5,757 bases of DNA from JAUWOY01 sp034431315. Lineage in GTDB: Bacteria > Chloroflexota > Anaerolineae > VGOG01. This document shows, piece by piece, positions 1 through 5,071 of the stretch. How positions within the stretch are numbered: position 1 is the stretch's first letter; every line of letters begins with the position of its first letter. The position numbers and the translations under genes were made by a program. The stretch lies in the NCBI GenBank assembly GCA_034431315.1, contig DAOUDK010000124.1, positions 1 to 5,757 of the forward strand, in the 5' to 3' direction. A model generated the notes under the pieces. That model saw nothing but the letters and a program-made list of their open reading frames with translations. It did no database searches and was not told the origin of the DNA.

Positions 1-1
1 A

Positions 2-103
2 GCTATTATGGGCTGTATCGCTGAAACCGATGGGGAATATAAGCAAGAACTTGCCAGCTTATTGACCCTCAAATTCCAGACCTTCGAAAATGTTACTTTA
101 TGA
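2..103 (+). CDS. C-terminal fragment of an unrecognised upstream gene
   Basis: Frame 2 is open from the window edge and ends with TGA at 101-103, giving about 33 residues that finish in ...LKFQTFENVTL. The other two plus-strand frames hit stops within this stretch (TGA at 22-24 in frame 1, TGA at 61-63 in frame 3). The stop lies 26 nt before the next start, which is consistent with a gene tail. No motif is recognisable and no function is proposed. The piece is short enough that the open frame could be chance, although an in-window ATG at 8-10 would also give a tiny ORF. Confidence 0.4.
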   Translation, partial: AIMGCIAETDGEYKQELASLLTLKFQTFENVTL

Positions 104-115
104 CCGTTGCCAGTA

Positions 116-121
116 TATAAT
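116..121 (+). promoter_or_regulatory. Possible -10 box (TATAAT) just before the triple-fusion gene
   Basis: A perfect TATAAT lies 8 nt before the ATG at 130. Transcription starting about 7 nt downstream would begin at or next to the start codon, giving a leaderless or nearly leaderless message. The -35 region is poor (TTACTT at 93-98, 17 nt upstream), so this may be chance in an AT-rich gap. Confidence 0.3.
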
Positions 122-129
122 CAGGTGAA

Positions 130-2334
130 ATGTTGCTGCATCAAGCTCTAAACGTCAAAGTCAACAATGTTGTTTCGTTTGTCGGGGCCGGGGGGAAAAC
201 GACGGCGGCCCTGCGTCTGATGGAAGAGTTGGCTGGAATCGGAAGGCAGGTCGTGTTCACCACCACGACCAGGATCCTGGAGCCGATCCCCAGGGAGAAC
301 GAGTACTTGCTCCTCGCCGACGAGGAAGAGGCGTTGACCCAGGTGTCCAGGCTCCTGACCCGCTATCCCAAAGTCTTCCTGGCCCAGCGCCGCCTGGAAG
401 AGGTGGATCCGACCGCTTTGGGGGAAAGCGACAGGGATTACCCCATGCGTCCCAACAAACTGGAAGGAGTGCCCCCCTCCCTGGTGGACCGCCTGGCCCA
501 ACGGCTAAGTGAGGCGGTCATCCTGGTGGAGGCCGACGGGGCCCGCCACCGCGCCCTCAAGGCTCCCGCTGCCCACGAGCCGGTGCTGCCCGCCTCAACT
601 ACGATTCTCGTGCCTATGGCCGACCTCGCCGTTCTGGGAAAGCCCCTGACCGAAGAGCACGTCCACCGTCCCGGGTTGGTGGCGGGCCTTACCGGAGCTG
701 CCCTTGGTCAGCCCGTGACCGTCGAGATGATAGCCACAGTGCTGAGCCATCCCCAGGGTGGGCTGAAGGGCCTCCCAGAGCAAGCGAGAGCCATCCCCAT
801 CCTGAACCATAGGGCAGAAGACCGCCCCCTGGACGACGCGCGCCAGATTGCCCACCTCGTCCTGCAAAACAAGCGCATCGAAAGAGTAATCATCGCCTCC
901 TTGCGAGCCCCCGAGCCGGTGTTGGAGGTGATAACCCCAAAGGCTAGGGTAGCGGCCATTGTGCTCGCTGCTGGCGAATCGCGGCGCTTCGGCCAGCCCA
1001 AGCAGCTTTTGCCAGTAGGCGACAAGACCATGATCCAGCACGTAGTAGACATCGTCTTAGACTCGCCCGTCGAGCAGGTGATCGTCGTCCTGGGCTGTCG
1101 AGCGATGGAGATAGGAACGAGCATCGCTGACCGACCCGTCCAGGTCGTGGTCAACCAGGAGTGGAAGTCGGGCCTTAGCAGTTCCGTGCGGGCAGGACTC
1201 GCAGCCGTGAAGCCGGAGGTGGATGCAGCGCTCTTCGTCCTGGCCGACCAGCCGGGCGTCACGACAGAGGTGATAGCGAAAATCATCGAGCGCTATCAGG
1301 AGACCCGCGCGCCCATCGTCGTTCCCACCCATCGCGGCCAGCGGGGCAATCCGGTGCTCTTCGACCGCTCCCTTTTCGCGGAGTTAATGAGGGTGAAAGG
1401 CGACCAGGGCGGGCGACAGGTCATCGCCGAACACGAGGACGAATTGGAGGAGGTAGAAGTGCAAACAGAGGCCATTTTTGCCGACATTGACACCGCCGAC
1501 GATTATCAAACCGCCAACCTCCAATCTCCATCTTTCAACCTCCACCCTCCAACCTCCAACTCCATCAACAGCCTGATAATTGACCTGGATGGCGTCCTCT
1601 ACCGTGGCGACGAGGCCATCGTCGGGGCCAGGGAATTCATGGCCCTCCTGCAGCGAGAAGGGGTTCCCTTCTTGCTGCTCACCAACAACTCCACTCGCAC
1701 GCCAGGCCAGTACGTGACGAAGCTGGGCAAGATGGGCATCGTCATTGAGGAAAGCGACGTCTTGACCTCGGCTCAGGCCACTGCTCTGTACCTGGAGAGG
1801 ATAGCGCGGCCGGAAGCCCGGGTGTATGCCATCGGCGAGGAGGGGCTGCGGGCTGCCCTGCGAGAGAAGTACACCATCGCTGAGGAAAGAGCCGACTTCG
1901 TGGTGGTCGGCATGGATACGGGACTTACCTATGAGAAGCTCAGAGTCGCTACTTTGTTGATTCGCAGCGGAGCCAGGTTTATCGCTACCAATCCGGATAA
2001 GACCCTGCCCACAGAGGAGGGTCTCGCCCCAGGCAACGGGGCCAGCCTGGCAGCTTTGGAGGCGGCTACCGGCGTGGCTCCCTTCGTGGTGGGGAAACCA
2101 GAGCCGGCCATCTTCGATCTGGCTTTGGCCAGAATGGGGGTAGGCAAAGAAGGGACAGCCGTCATCGGCGACCGGCTGGAGACCGACATTCTGGGTGGGC
2201 AGAGGGCTGGTCTGAGCACCATCCTGGTTCTTTCGGGCGCTACCAGCCGGCAAGAACTGGAGAACTCCACCATTAAACCCGACTTAGTCTTCGAGAATGT
2301 GAGGCAATTGTATGAGATCTGGCCGAAATCATAG
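130..2334 (+). CDS. Three-domain fusion: YqeC-like P-loop protein + MocA-like molybdopterin cytidylyltransferase + HAD-IIA phosphatase
   Basis: This is a 734-residue protein with three complete modules. Residues 1 to about 265 are YqeC-like (selenium-dependent molybdenum hydroxylase accessory family): P-loop GAGGKTT at 19-25, TTTTR at 44-48, EADGA at 134-138. Residues about 273-455 are a MobA/MocA-type nucleotidyltransferase: LAAGESRRFG from 279, K291, and ADQP at 372-375. By family knowledge MocA transfers CMP from CTP to molybdopterin, making the cytosine-dinucleotide cofactor used by xanthine-dehydrogenase-type hydroxylases. Residues about 482-734 are a NagD-like HAD-IIA hydrolase: nucleophile D485 and D487 in DLDGV, TNNS at 518-521, K656 in GKPEP, and D681/D686 in GDRLETD. 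The substrate of the HAD part is unknown, although the family dephosphorylates small phosphoesters. Residues 462-478 are encoded by heptad repeats. ATG 130 has AGGTG only 2 nt upstream; TTG 133 would be better spaced. An in-frame TAA at 118 blocks any longer start. The protein is cytoplasmic, with no signal peptide or membrane segments. Confidence 0.9.
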   Translation: MLLHQALNVKVNNVVSFVGAGGKTTAALRLMEELAGIGRQVVFTTTTRILEPIPRENEYLLLADEEEALTQVSRLLTRYPKVFLAQRRLEEVDPTALGESDRDYPMRPNKLEGVPPSLVDRLAQRLSEAVILVEADGARHRALKAPAAHEPVLPASTTILVPMADLAVLGKPLTEEHVHRPGLVAGLTGAALGQPVTVEMIATVLSHPQGGLKGLPEQARAIPILNHRAEDRPLDDARQIAHLVLQNKRIERVIIASLRAPEPVLEVITPKARVAAIVLAAGESRRFGQPKQLLPVGDKTMIQHVVDIVLDSPVEQVIVVLGCRAMEIGTSIADRPVQVVVNQEWKSGLSSSVRAGLAAVKPEVDAALFVLADQPGVTTEVIAKIIERYQETRAPIVVPTHRGQRGNPVLFDRSLFAELMRVKGDQGGRQVIAEHEDELEEVEVQTEAIFADIDTADDYQTANLQSPSFNLHPPTSNSINSLIIDLDGVLYRGDEAIVGAREFMALLQREGVPFLLLTNNSTRTPGQYVTKLGKMGIVIEESDVLTSAQATALYLERIARPEARVYAIGEEGLRAALREKYTIAEERADFVVVGMDTGLTYEKLRVATLLIRSGARFIATNPDKTLPTEEGLAPGNGASLAALEAATGVAPFVVGKPEPAIFDLALARMGVGKEGTAVIGDRLETDILGGQRAGLSTILVLSGATSRQELENSTIKPDLVFENVRQLYEIWPKS
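1514..1562 (+). repeat. Seven-copy heptad repeat (CCAACCT type) inside the fusion gene
   Basis: There are seven consecutive 7-mers: CCAACCT, CCAATCT, CCATCTT, TCAACCT, CCACCCT, CCAACCT and CCAACTC. They are translated as the low-complexity linker A462-S478, rich in N, P, S and T, precisely between the end of the MocA domain (DIDTADDYQ) and the start of the HAD domain (LIIDLDG). Seven bases is not a multiple of three, so gain or loss of one copy would break the frame between the domains. The same motif, mostly as its complement TTGGAGR, forms the array at 5054-5151. Confidence 0.85.
2301..2304 (+). promoter_or_regulatory. RBS for rlmN within the end of the fusion gene
   Basis: GAGG lies 7 nt before the ATG at 2312, inside the last codons of the upstream gene. 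It supports the overlapping start. No ATG, GTG or TTG in the rlmN frame lies closer to the conserved N-terminal region, so rlmN is probably translated from the same message as the fusion gene. Confidence 0.55.
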
Positions 2335-3385
2335 AGTATCTGACAAAACCTCTCTGCTTAATCTAACCTATGATCAACTGAAGGAACTCCTGGTTTCCTG
2401 GGGCGAGCCCGCCTATCGGGCCGATCAGATATGGGGCTGGCTCTATCGCTCCCTGGCCGCTGACTTCCAGGAGATGACCAACCTGCCCAAGGGGCTGAAG
2501 GAGAGGCTGGCGGAGGCGACTCTTTTGCGAACTATGAAGCCCCTGGAGGAGAAGGTCTCCGCCGACGGCTTGACGCGCAAGGTGCTCTTCGCCCTGCGGG
2601 ACGATCAAACCATCGAGAGCGTGCTGATGCACTATGAGCGGCGGCACACCACCTGCATCTCCACCCAGGTCGGCTGCGCCTTGGGCTGCGTCTTCTGCGC
2701 CACGGGGCAGAGCGGCTTCCTACGGAACCTGACTCCCGGCGAGATTGTGGAGCAGGTGCTATACTTCGCCCATTTATTGAAGGCCGAGGGCGAGCGATTA
2801 ACCAACGTGGTACTCATGGGCATGGGCGAGCCGCTGGCCAACTATGAGGCTGCCTGGCAGGCCATTGAAACGCTGACTCACGATGACGGTTTTAATCTGG
2901 GAGCGCGGCGCATTACCATTTCGACTGTGGGCCTGGTACCTGGTATCCGCCGGCTGGCTGAGGAAGGGACCCAGATCGGCCTGGCCGTCTCCCTCCATGC
3001 TTCCACCGATGAGTTGCGTGACAAGCTGATCCCCATCAACCGCCGCTATCCCTTGGCCCAGTTGATGGCGGCCTGCCGTCATTACTTTGAACGAACTGGG
3101 AGACGCATCAGCTTCGAGTATGCCCTCATCAATGGAATCAACGACTCCCCAGAGCAAGCACGCCAGTTGGCCCACCTGCTGGCCGGGCTATTCTGCCACG
3201 TCAATTTGATCCCTCTCAATCCTGTGCCTGAATCGCCGTACCAGCCCTCGCCGCGAGGCAGGATCCTGGCTTTCCAGGCCGAGCTCAACCGCTTGAAGGT
3301 GCCCAATACCCTGCGAGTGGAGCGGGGCGTAGATATCCGGGCCGGCTGCGGCCAACTGCGCTGTCAGCGGATGCCGAGCGGATAA
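2312..3385 (+). CDS. rlmN: RlmN, dual-specificity 23S rRNA / tRNA adenine-C2 methyltransferase (radical SAM)
   Basis: This enzyme methylates C2 of A2503 in 23S rRNA, and in many bacteria A37 of some tRNAs, using two SAM molecules and a [4Fe-4S] cluster. The radical-SAM cysteines are C122, C126 and C129 in GCALGCVFCATG. C115, seven residues before the first cluster cysteine, and C346 near the C-terminus (DIRAGCGQLR) match the two catalytic cysteines of E. coli RlmN (C118 and C355). GMGEPLANYE is the SAM-binding GEP motif. The length of 357 residues is normal for the family, and an N-terminal helical region comes first. The conserved GCVFCATG form, together with both catalytic cysteines, argues for RlmN. 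Cfr, which methylates C8, is the close paralogue and cannot be fully excluded by eye, but the domain order and sequence are ordinary RlmN. The gene overlaps the preceding gene by 23 bp in another frame, suggesting one operon. No clear terminator follows it. Confidence 0.96.
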   Translation: MRSGRNHRVSDKTSLLNLTYDQLKELLVSWGEPAYRADQIWGWLYRSLAADFQEMTNLPKGLKERLAEATLLRTMKPLEEKVSADGLTRKVLFALRDDQTIESVLMHYERRHTTCISTQVGCALGCVFCATGQSGFLRNLTPGEIVEQVLYFAHLLKAEGERLTNVVLMGMGEPLANYEAAWQAIETLTHDDGFNLGARRITISTVGLVPGIRRLAEEGTQIGLAVSLHASTDELRDKLIPINRRYPLAQLMAACRHYFERTGRRISFEYALINGINDSPEQARQLAHLLAGLFCHVNLIPLNPVPESPYQPSPRGRILAFQAELNRLKVPNTLRVERGVDIRAGCGQLRCQRMPSG

Positions 3386-3399
3386 ACGGATTTATCATC

Positions 3400-3428
3400 T
3401 TGCATTTTTCCATAATACAGTGTATGAT
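3400..3428 (+). promoter_or_regulatory. Sigma-70-like promoter of the toxin-antitoxin module
   Basis: TTGCAT at 3400-3405 and TATGAT at 3423-3428 (5/6 to the -10 consensus) are separated by exactly 17 bp. The predicted transcription start, around 3435, lies just upstream of the AGGAGG at 3437-3442. The stretch is clearly AT-rich between the GC-rich end of rlmN and the next genes. This gives the module its own promoter rather than relying on read-through from rlmN. Confidence 0.6.
3412..3428 (+). promoter_or_regulatory. 17-bp palindrome over the -10 box, candidate operator
   Basis: ATAATACAGTGTATGAT is symmetric about G3420. The core ATACAGTGTAT is a perfect dyad, and all but one pair of the flanking bases also match. 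It covers the whole -10 box, where a bound repressor would block RNA polymerase. Toxin-antitoxin operons are commonly repressed by their own antitoxin or complex through such sites. Binding here is inferred. Confidence 0.5.
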
Positions 3429-3446
3429 TATCCACCAGGAGGAACC

Positions 3447-3569
3447 GTGGAGAGAGCGTTCAAAGCTGAATTTCGGCTCGTTGAGGGTTACGTCCAGCGA
3501 AGGGGGTTGGAAAGAGAGATCGCAGAAGCGACGCTTGCCCGGTTGAAGGCAGGAGGTGATAAAAAATGA
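3447..3569 (+). CDS. Small 40-residue ORF leading the toxin-antitoxin module
   Basis: A GTG start at 3447 is preceded by AGGAGG at 3437-3442 with a 4-nt gap, and the frame ends with TGA at 3567-3569. That stop overlaps the ATG of the next gene as ATGA (3566-3569), the typical arrangement for translational coupling. The 40-residue product is highly charged, with many E, R and K, and its second half looks like an amphipathic helix. It has no recognised family. It may be a real small protein, such as a DNA-binding or antitoxin component, or a leader peptide whose translation delivers ribosomes to the next gene. A competing frame from ATG 3424 has no comparable ribosome site and is less likely. 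Confidence 0.55.
   Translation: MERAFKAEFRLVEGYVQRRGLEREIAEATLARLKAGGDKK
3551..3560 (+). promoter_or_regulatory. Perfect 10-nt Shine-Dalgarno for the 116-aa gene
   Basis: AGGAGGTGAT is fully complementary to the usual bacterial 16S rRNA 3' end. It lies 5 nt before the ATG at 3566, or 9 nt when counted from the AGGAGG core. It decides the start of the antitoxin-like gene and predicts stronger translation than its downstream partner, which starts with TTG. Confidence 0.8.
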
Positions 3570-3916
3570 GTACAGCAACCTTAACTTCTATTGTTGAACC
3601 GCTGGTCAAGAGGAAGCTTTTTCCCACTACGGAAGAAGCGGTGCGGGAGTTGATGCAGGACTATACCCTCCGGCGAATATCCTCGTATCAACGCCAAATA
3701 GCTGAACTGGAACGAAAGTATGGAATGAGCTTCGCAAAGTTCACTCAGTACTTGCGTGAGCGGGGGGCAATGCTGCAATCCAAAGAGTTATCACCGGAGC
3801 AAAGGCAATCGCTGGGACGCGCCCTCATGGCCGAAGAGGATGATTGGCTCGATTGGAAAGTAGCCACCGAAATGCTGCAAAGCTGGCTAGGGCTTCGAGA
3901 GGAGGTCGGTGGTTGA
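3566..3916 (+). CDS. Putative antitoxin partner of the TumE family gene (116 aa)
   Basis: I do not recognise a named family with certainty. The product is 116 residues, predicted mostly helical. A probable small helical N-terminal unit (VEPLVKRKLFPTTEEAVREL, about 10-29) is followed by a charged helix (37-51), then a KYGMSFAKF segment (51-59), and an acidic tail (AEEDDWLDWK, 89-98). It has no signal peptide or membrane segment. It starts at ATG 3566 behind a perfect Shine-Dalgarno, overlaps the 40-aa ORF by four bases, and its TGA (3914-3916) overlaps the TTG of the downstream TumE gene. The size, the tight coupling, and its position immediately upstream of a TumE/DUF6516 gene make an antitoxin role the best inference. 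KYGMSF-type helical proteins beside such toxins are familiar in archaea, cyanobacteria and Chloroflexota. It could also act as the autorepressor at 3412-3428. Confidence 0.75.
   Translation: MSTATLTSIVEPLVKRKLFPTTEEAVRELMQDYTLRRISSYQRQIAELERKYGMSFAKFTQYLRERGAMLQSKELSPEQRQSLGRALMAEEDDWLDWKVATEMLQSWLGLREEVGG
3900..3905 (+). promoter_or_regulatory. RBS deciding the TTG start of the TumE family gene
   Basis: AGGAGG sits 7 nt before TTG 3913, inside the final codons of the 116-aa gene. The in-frame ATG at 3844 lies deep within that gene and has no comparable site, so TTG 3913 is preferred. Confidence 0.7.
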
Positions 3917-4320
3917 CATCCCTGGTCTCTCTCCTAAGCCTGGTGATGGCGGAAATCCAAGCCAACCCTCTCTGTAGAAAGGCTGCTATAGCCGAAACAA
4001 AGGAGTTTTCGGCTGACCAGTTTTTCTTCAAAATCAGAGCAGAGGTTACCAGGACCATATCGCTGCAAGTCCGAATGTACTACAACCGAGGCCATCTTGA
4101 CTACTCGTACCAACTGTTCAGCGATGTCCCGCTCCTACGCTGGGATAACAAGGAGGACTTCCCTGATCTGGCTACCTTCCCGCATCATCACCATGATGAT
4201 CAGGGCAGAGTGCACTCCTCTACGTTGGTCGGTAACCCTAGCGAAGATACCCCAAAGGTGCTGCACGAAATAGAAAGGTTTTTAAATCGGCCGAGCGAGG
4301 TTGGGAGGGCGAGATCATAA
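3913..4320 (+). CDS. TumE family (DUF6516) toxin-like protein
   Basis: From TTG 3913 the product is 135 residues, the usual size of this family. Recognisable conserved blocks are YYNRGHLDYSYQL (56-68), PLLRWDN (73-79), FPHHHHDD (89-96) and a C-terminal helix containing VLHEIERFL (116-124). Known TumE/DUF6516 proteins carry the same order of YSY, RWDN and FPHH-H motifs, and are annotated as toxins of toxin-antitoxin systems. The histidine cluster is the likeliest active or metal-binding site, though that is inference. The start overlaps the stop of the 116-aa gene (TTGA at 3913-3916), so its translation probably depends on ribosomes finishing that gene. A longer version from ATG 3844 would add 23 residues entirely overlapping the upstream gene and is rejected. 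GC content is visibly lower than in rlmN or the fusion gene, consistent with horizontal acquisition. It is intact, with no frameshift. Confidence 0.82.
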   Translation: MTSLVSLLSLVMAEIQANPLCRKAAIAETKEFSADQFFFKIRAEVTRTISLQVRMYYNRGHLDYSYQLFSDVPLLRWDNKEDFPDLATFPHHHHDDQGRVHSSTLVGNPSEDTPKVLHEIERFLNRPSEVGRARS

Positions 4321-4363
4321 TTGAATGGCTATTCTGTTAGCAACCTCGTAGCAAGAGGGTGTT

Positions 4364-4399
4364 AAAAACAAAAAGCCAGCCCCATAATCCGGAGCTGGC
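4364..4399 (-). terminator. Intrinsic terminator of rpmB
   Basis: On the minus strand, a stem of GCCAGCTCC pairing with GGGGCTGGC (one wobble) encloses a 7-nt loop, and is followed by TTTTTGTTTTT (4364-4374). This is a standard rho-independent terminator 37 nt past the rpmB stop. In the plus direction the stem lacks a T-run, so it would not efficiently stop transcription from the toxin-antitoxin module. Confidence 0.9.
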
Positions 4400-4411
4400 A
4401 GGTTGGTGCGT

Positions 4412-4444
4412 AGCAAATGGCGTAAAAGCCATAGGCTATTTGCT
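4412..4444 (-). other. Hairpin overlapping the end of rpmB
   Basis: AGCAAATGGC (4412-4421) and GCTATTTGCT (4435-4444) form a 10-bp stem with one G-T wobble. The stem includes the rpmB stop codon (4436-4438). No T-run follows, so it is not a terminator by itself. It may protect the 3' end of the message or be chance. Confidence 0.4.
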
Positions 4445-4618
4445 TTTAGAAAGTGCTTTCAGGCATTTGGCGCAGACTTTCATGCGCCTGGCAACGCCAT
4501 CTTTGGTGATGGTCACTTTCTGGATGTTGGGCTTCCACTGACGATTAGTGGCCTTCTTTGAGTGGCTGACGTTATGCCCAAACTGGACGCCCTTGCCACA
4601 GATGTCACACTTAGCCAT
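4436..4618 (-). CDS. rpmB: Large ribosomal subunit protein bL28
   Basis: This is a 60-residue basic protein, the normal length for short L28 forms. It opens with MAKCDICGKGVQFGHNVSHS, the family signature, and continues with NRQWKPNIQ, VTITKDGV and a C-terminal AKCLKAL. Two CxxC pairs, C4/C7 and C49/C52, give the zinc-binding form of L28. The ATG (complement of 4616-4618) has GGGAG 5 nt upstream (4624-4628). It is transcribed alone on the minus strand from its own promoter and ends at its own terminator. It converges on the TumE module and diverges from the Gls24-like/fakA genes, as rpmB does from yloU-yloV in Bacillus and relatives. Confidence 0.97.
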   Translation of the reverse strand: MAKCDICGKGVQFGHNVSHSKKATNRQWKPNIQKVTITKDGVARRMKVCAKCLKALSKSK

Positions 4619-4658
4619 GTTTACTCCCTTTTCAGTAATGTTTCAGATCATTGTGTAT

Positions 4659-4687
4659 ATCATACCACAACAAGCCGCTTTGCGCAA
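4659..4687 (-). promoter_or_regulatory. Promoter of rpmB
   Basis: Read on the minus strand, TTGCGC (4682-4687) and TATGAT (4659-4664) are spaced by exactly 17 bp, about 40 bp before the rpmB start. An arm pair TTGTG/CACAA with a 10-bp centre (4651-4670) overlaps the -10 and could be a regulator site, but the centre is not symmetric. Confidence 0.6.
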
Positions 4688-4708
4688 ATCGGCTGGAGGT
4701 AGGTGAAA

Positions 4709-5071
4709 ATGACGGAAGAGACGAGATTAGGCAGGATCGAGATTTCGCCAACGGCTATCGCCGGCATCGCCAGCCAGGCGGTGCTGAATAGCTACGGCGT
4801 GGTCGGCATGGCCTCCAAGAGCCTGGTGGGCGGGCTGGCCCAACTCCTCCAGCGAGACAGCAGGCGAGGAGTCGAGGTGAAGCTGGAGGGCAATCGGATC
4901 ATCATTGACCTCTACGTGATCATCGAGTATGGCACCAGGATCTCTACCGTGGCCCACAATATCATGGACAGTGTGGAATTCAGCGTGGAGAAGACCCTGG
5001 GCGTGCCCGTCTCCCAGGTGAACGTCCACGTTCAGGGGTTGCGGGTTAGTGATTTGGATATTAGAGATTAG
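4709..5071 (+). CDS. Asp23/Gls24 family protein (YloU-like)
   Basis: The product is 120 residues, with the DUF322 pattern: GRIEISPTAIAGIASQAV near the start, GVVGMAS, then RGVEVKLEGNRIIIDLYVIIEYG, a helix with VAHNIMDSVEFSVEK, and VNVHVQGLRV at the end. The family is widespread in Gram-positive bacteria. Its biochemical role is poorly defined, although members are linked to the cell envelope or stress, and YloU is regularly encoded directly before FakA (YloV). ATG 4709 is chosen because GGAGG (4695-4699) is 9 nt upstream; GTG 4703 would leave only 3 nt. Its last residues (SDLDIRD) and stop codon lie in the start of the heptad array, so the original C-terminus may have been altered by repeat invasion. 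Confidence 0.88.
   Translation: MTEETRLGRIEISPTAIAGIASQAVLNSYGVVGMASKSLVGGLAQLLQRDSRRGVEVKLEGNRIIIDLYVIIEYGTRISTVAHNIMDSVEFSVEKTLGVPVSQVNVHVQGLRVSDLDIRD

Noticed and set aside
708..1286. 192-codon minus-strand open frame opposite the MocA domain
   Set aside because: It is antisense to a well-conserved nucleotidyltransferase. The predicted protein is low-complexity (S, T, R, W rich) and typical of a shadow frame.
1384..2253. 289-codon minus-strand open frame opposite the HAD domain
   Set aside because: It lies entirely opposite a domain with all HAD motifs intact. Its translation has no recognisable motif, and no convincing start signal was found. High GC creates long antisense frames.
3424..3546. 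Alternative 40-codon frame from ATG 3424
   Set aside because: The ATG falls inside the -10 box, upstream of the expected transcription start, and has no ribosome site. The GTG 3447 frame is better supported.
3844..3912. Longer N-terminus of the TumE family protein from ATG 3844
   Set aside because: These 23 extra codons lie wholly within the 116-aa gene and have no ribosome site at the right distance, whereas TTG 3913 has AGGAGG 7 nt upstream and a TTGA overlap.
4359..4541. 60-codon plus-strand open frame across the rpmB terminator
   Set aside because: It runs antisense through the rpmB terminator and most of rpmB, and has no ribosome site of note.
4621..4708. Plus-strand promoter for the Gls24-like gene
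   Set aside because: TATCAT at 4658-4663 could serve as a -10, but the sequence 17 bp upstream (GTAATG) is a poor -35, so no confident call is made.
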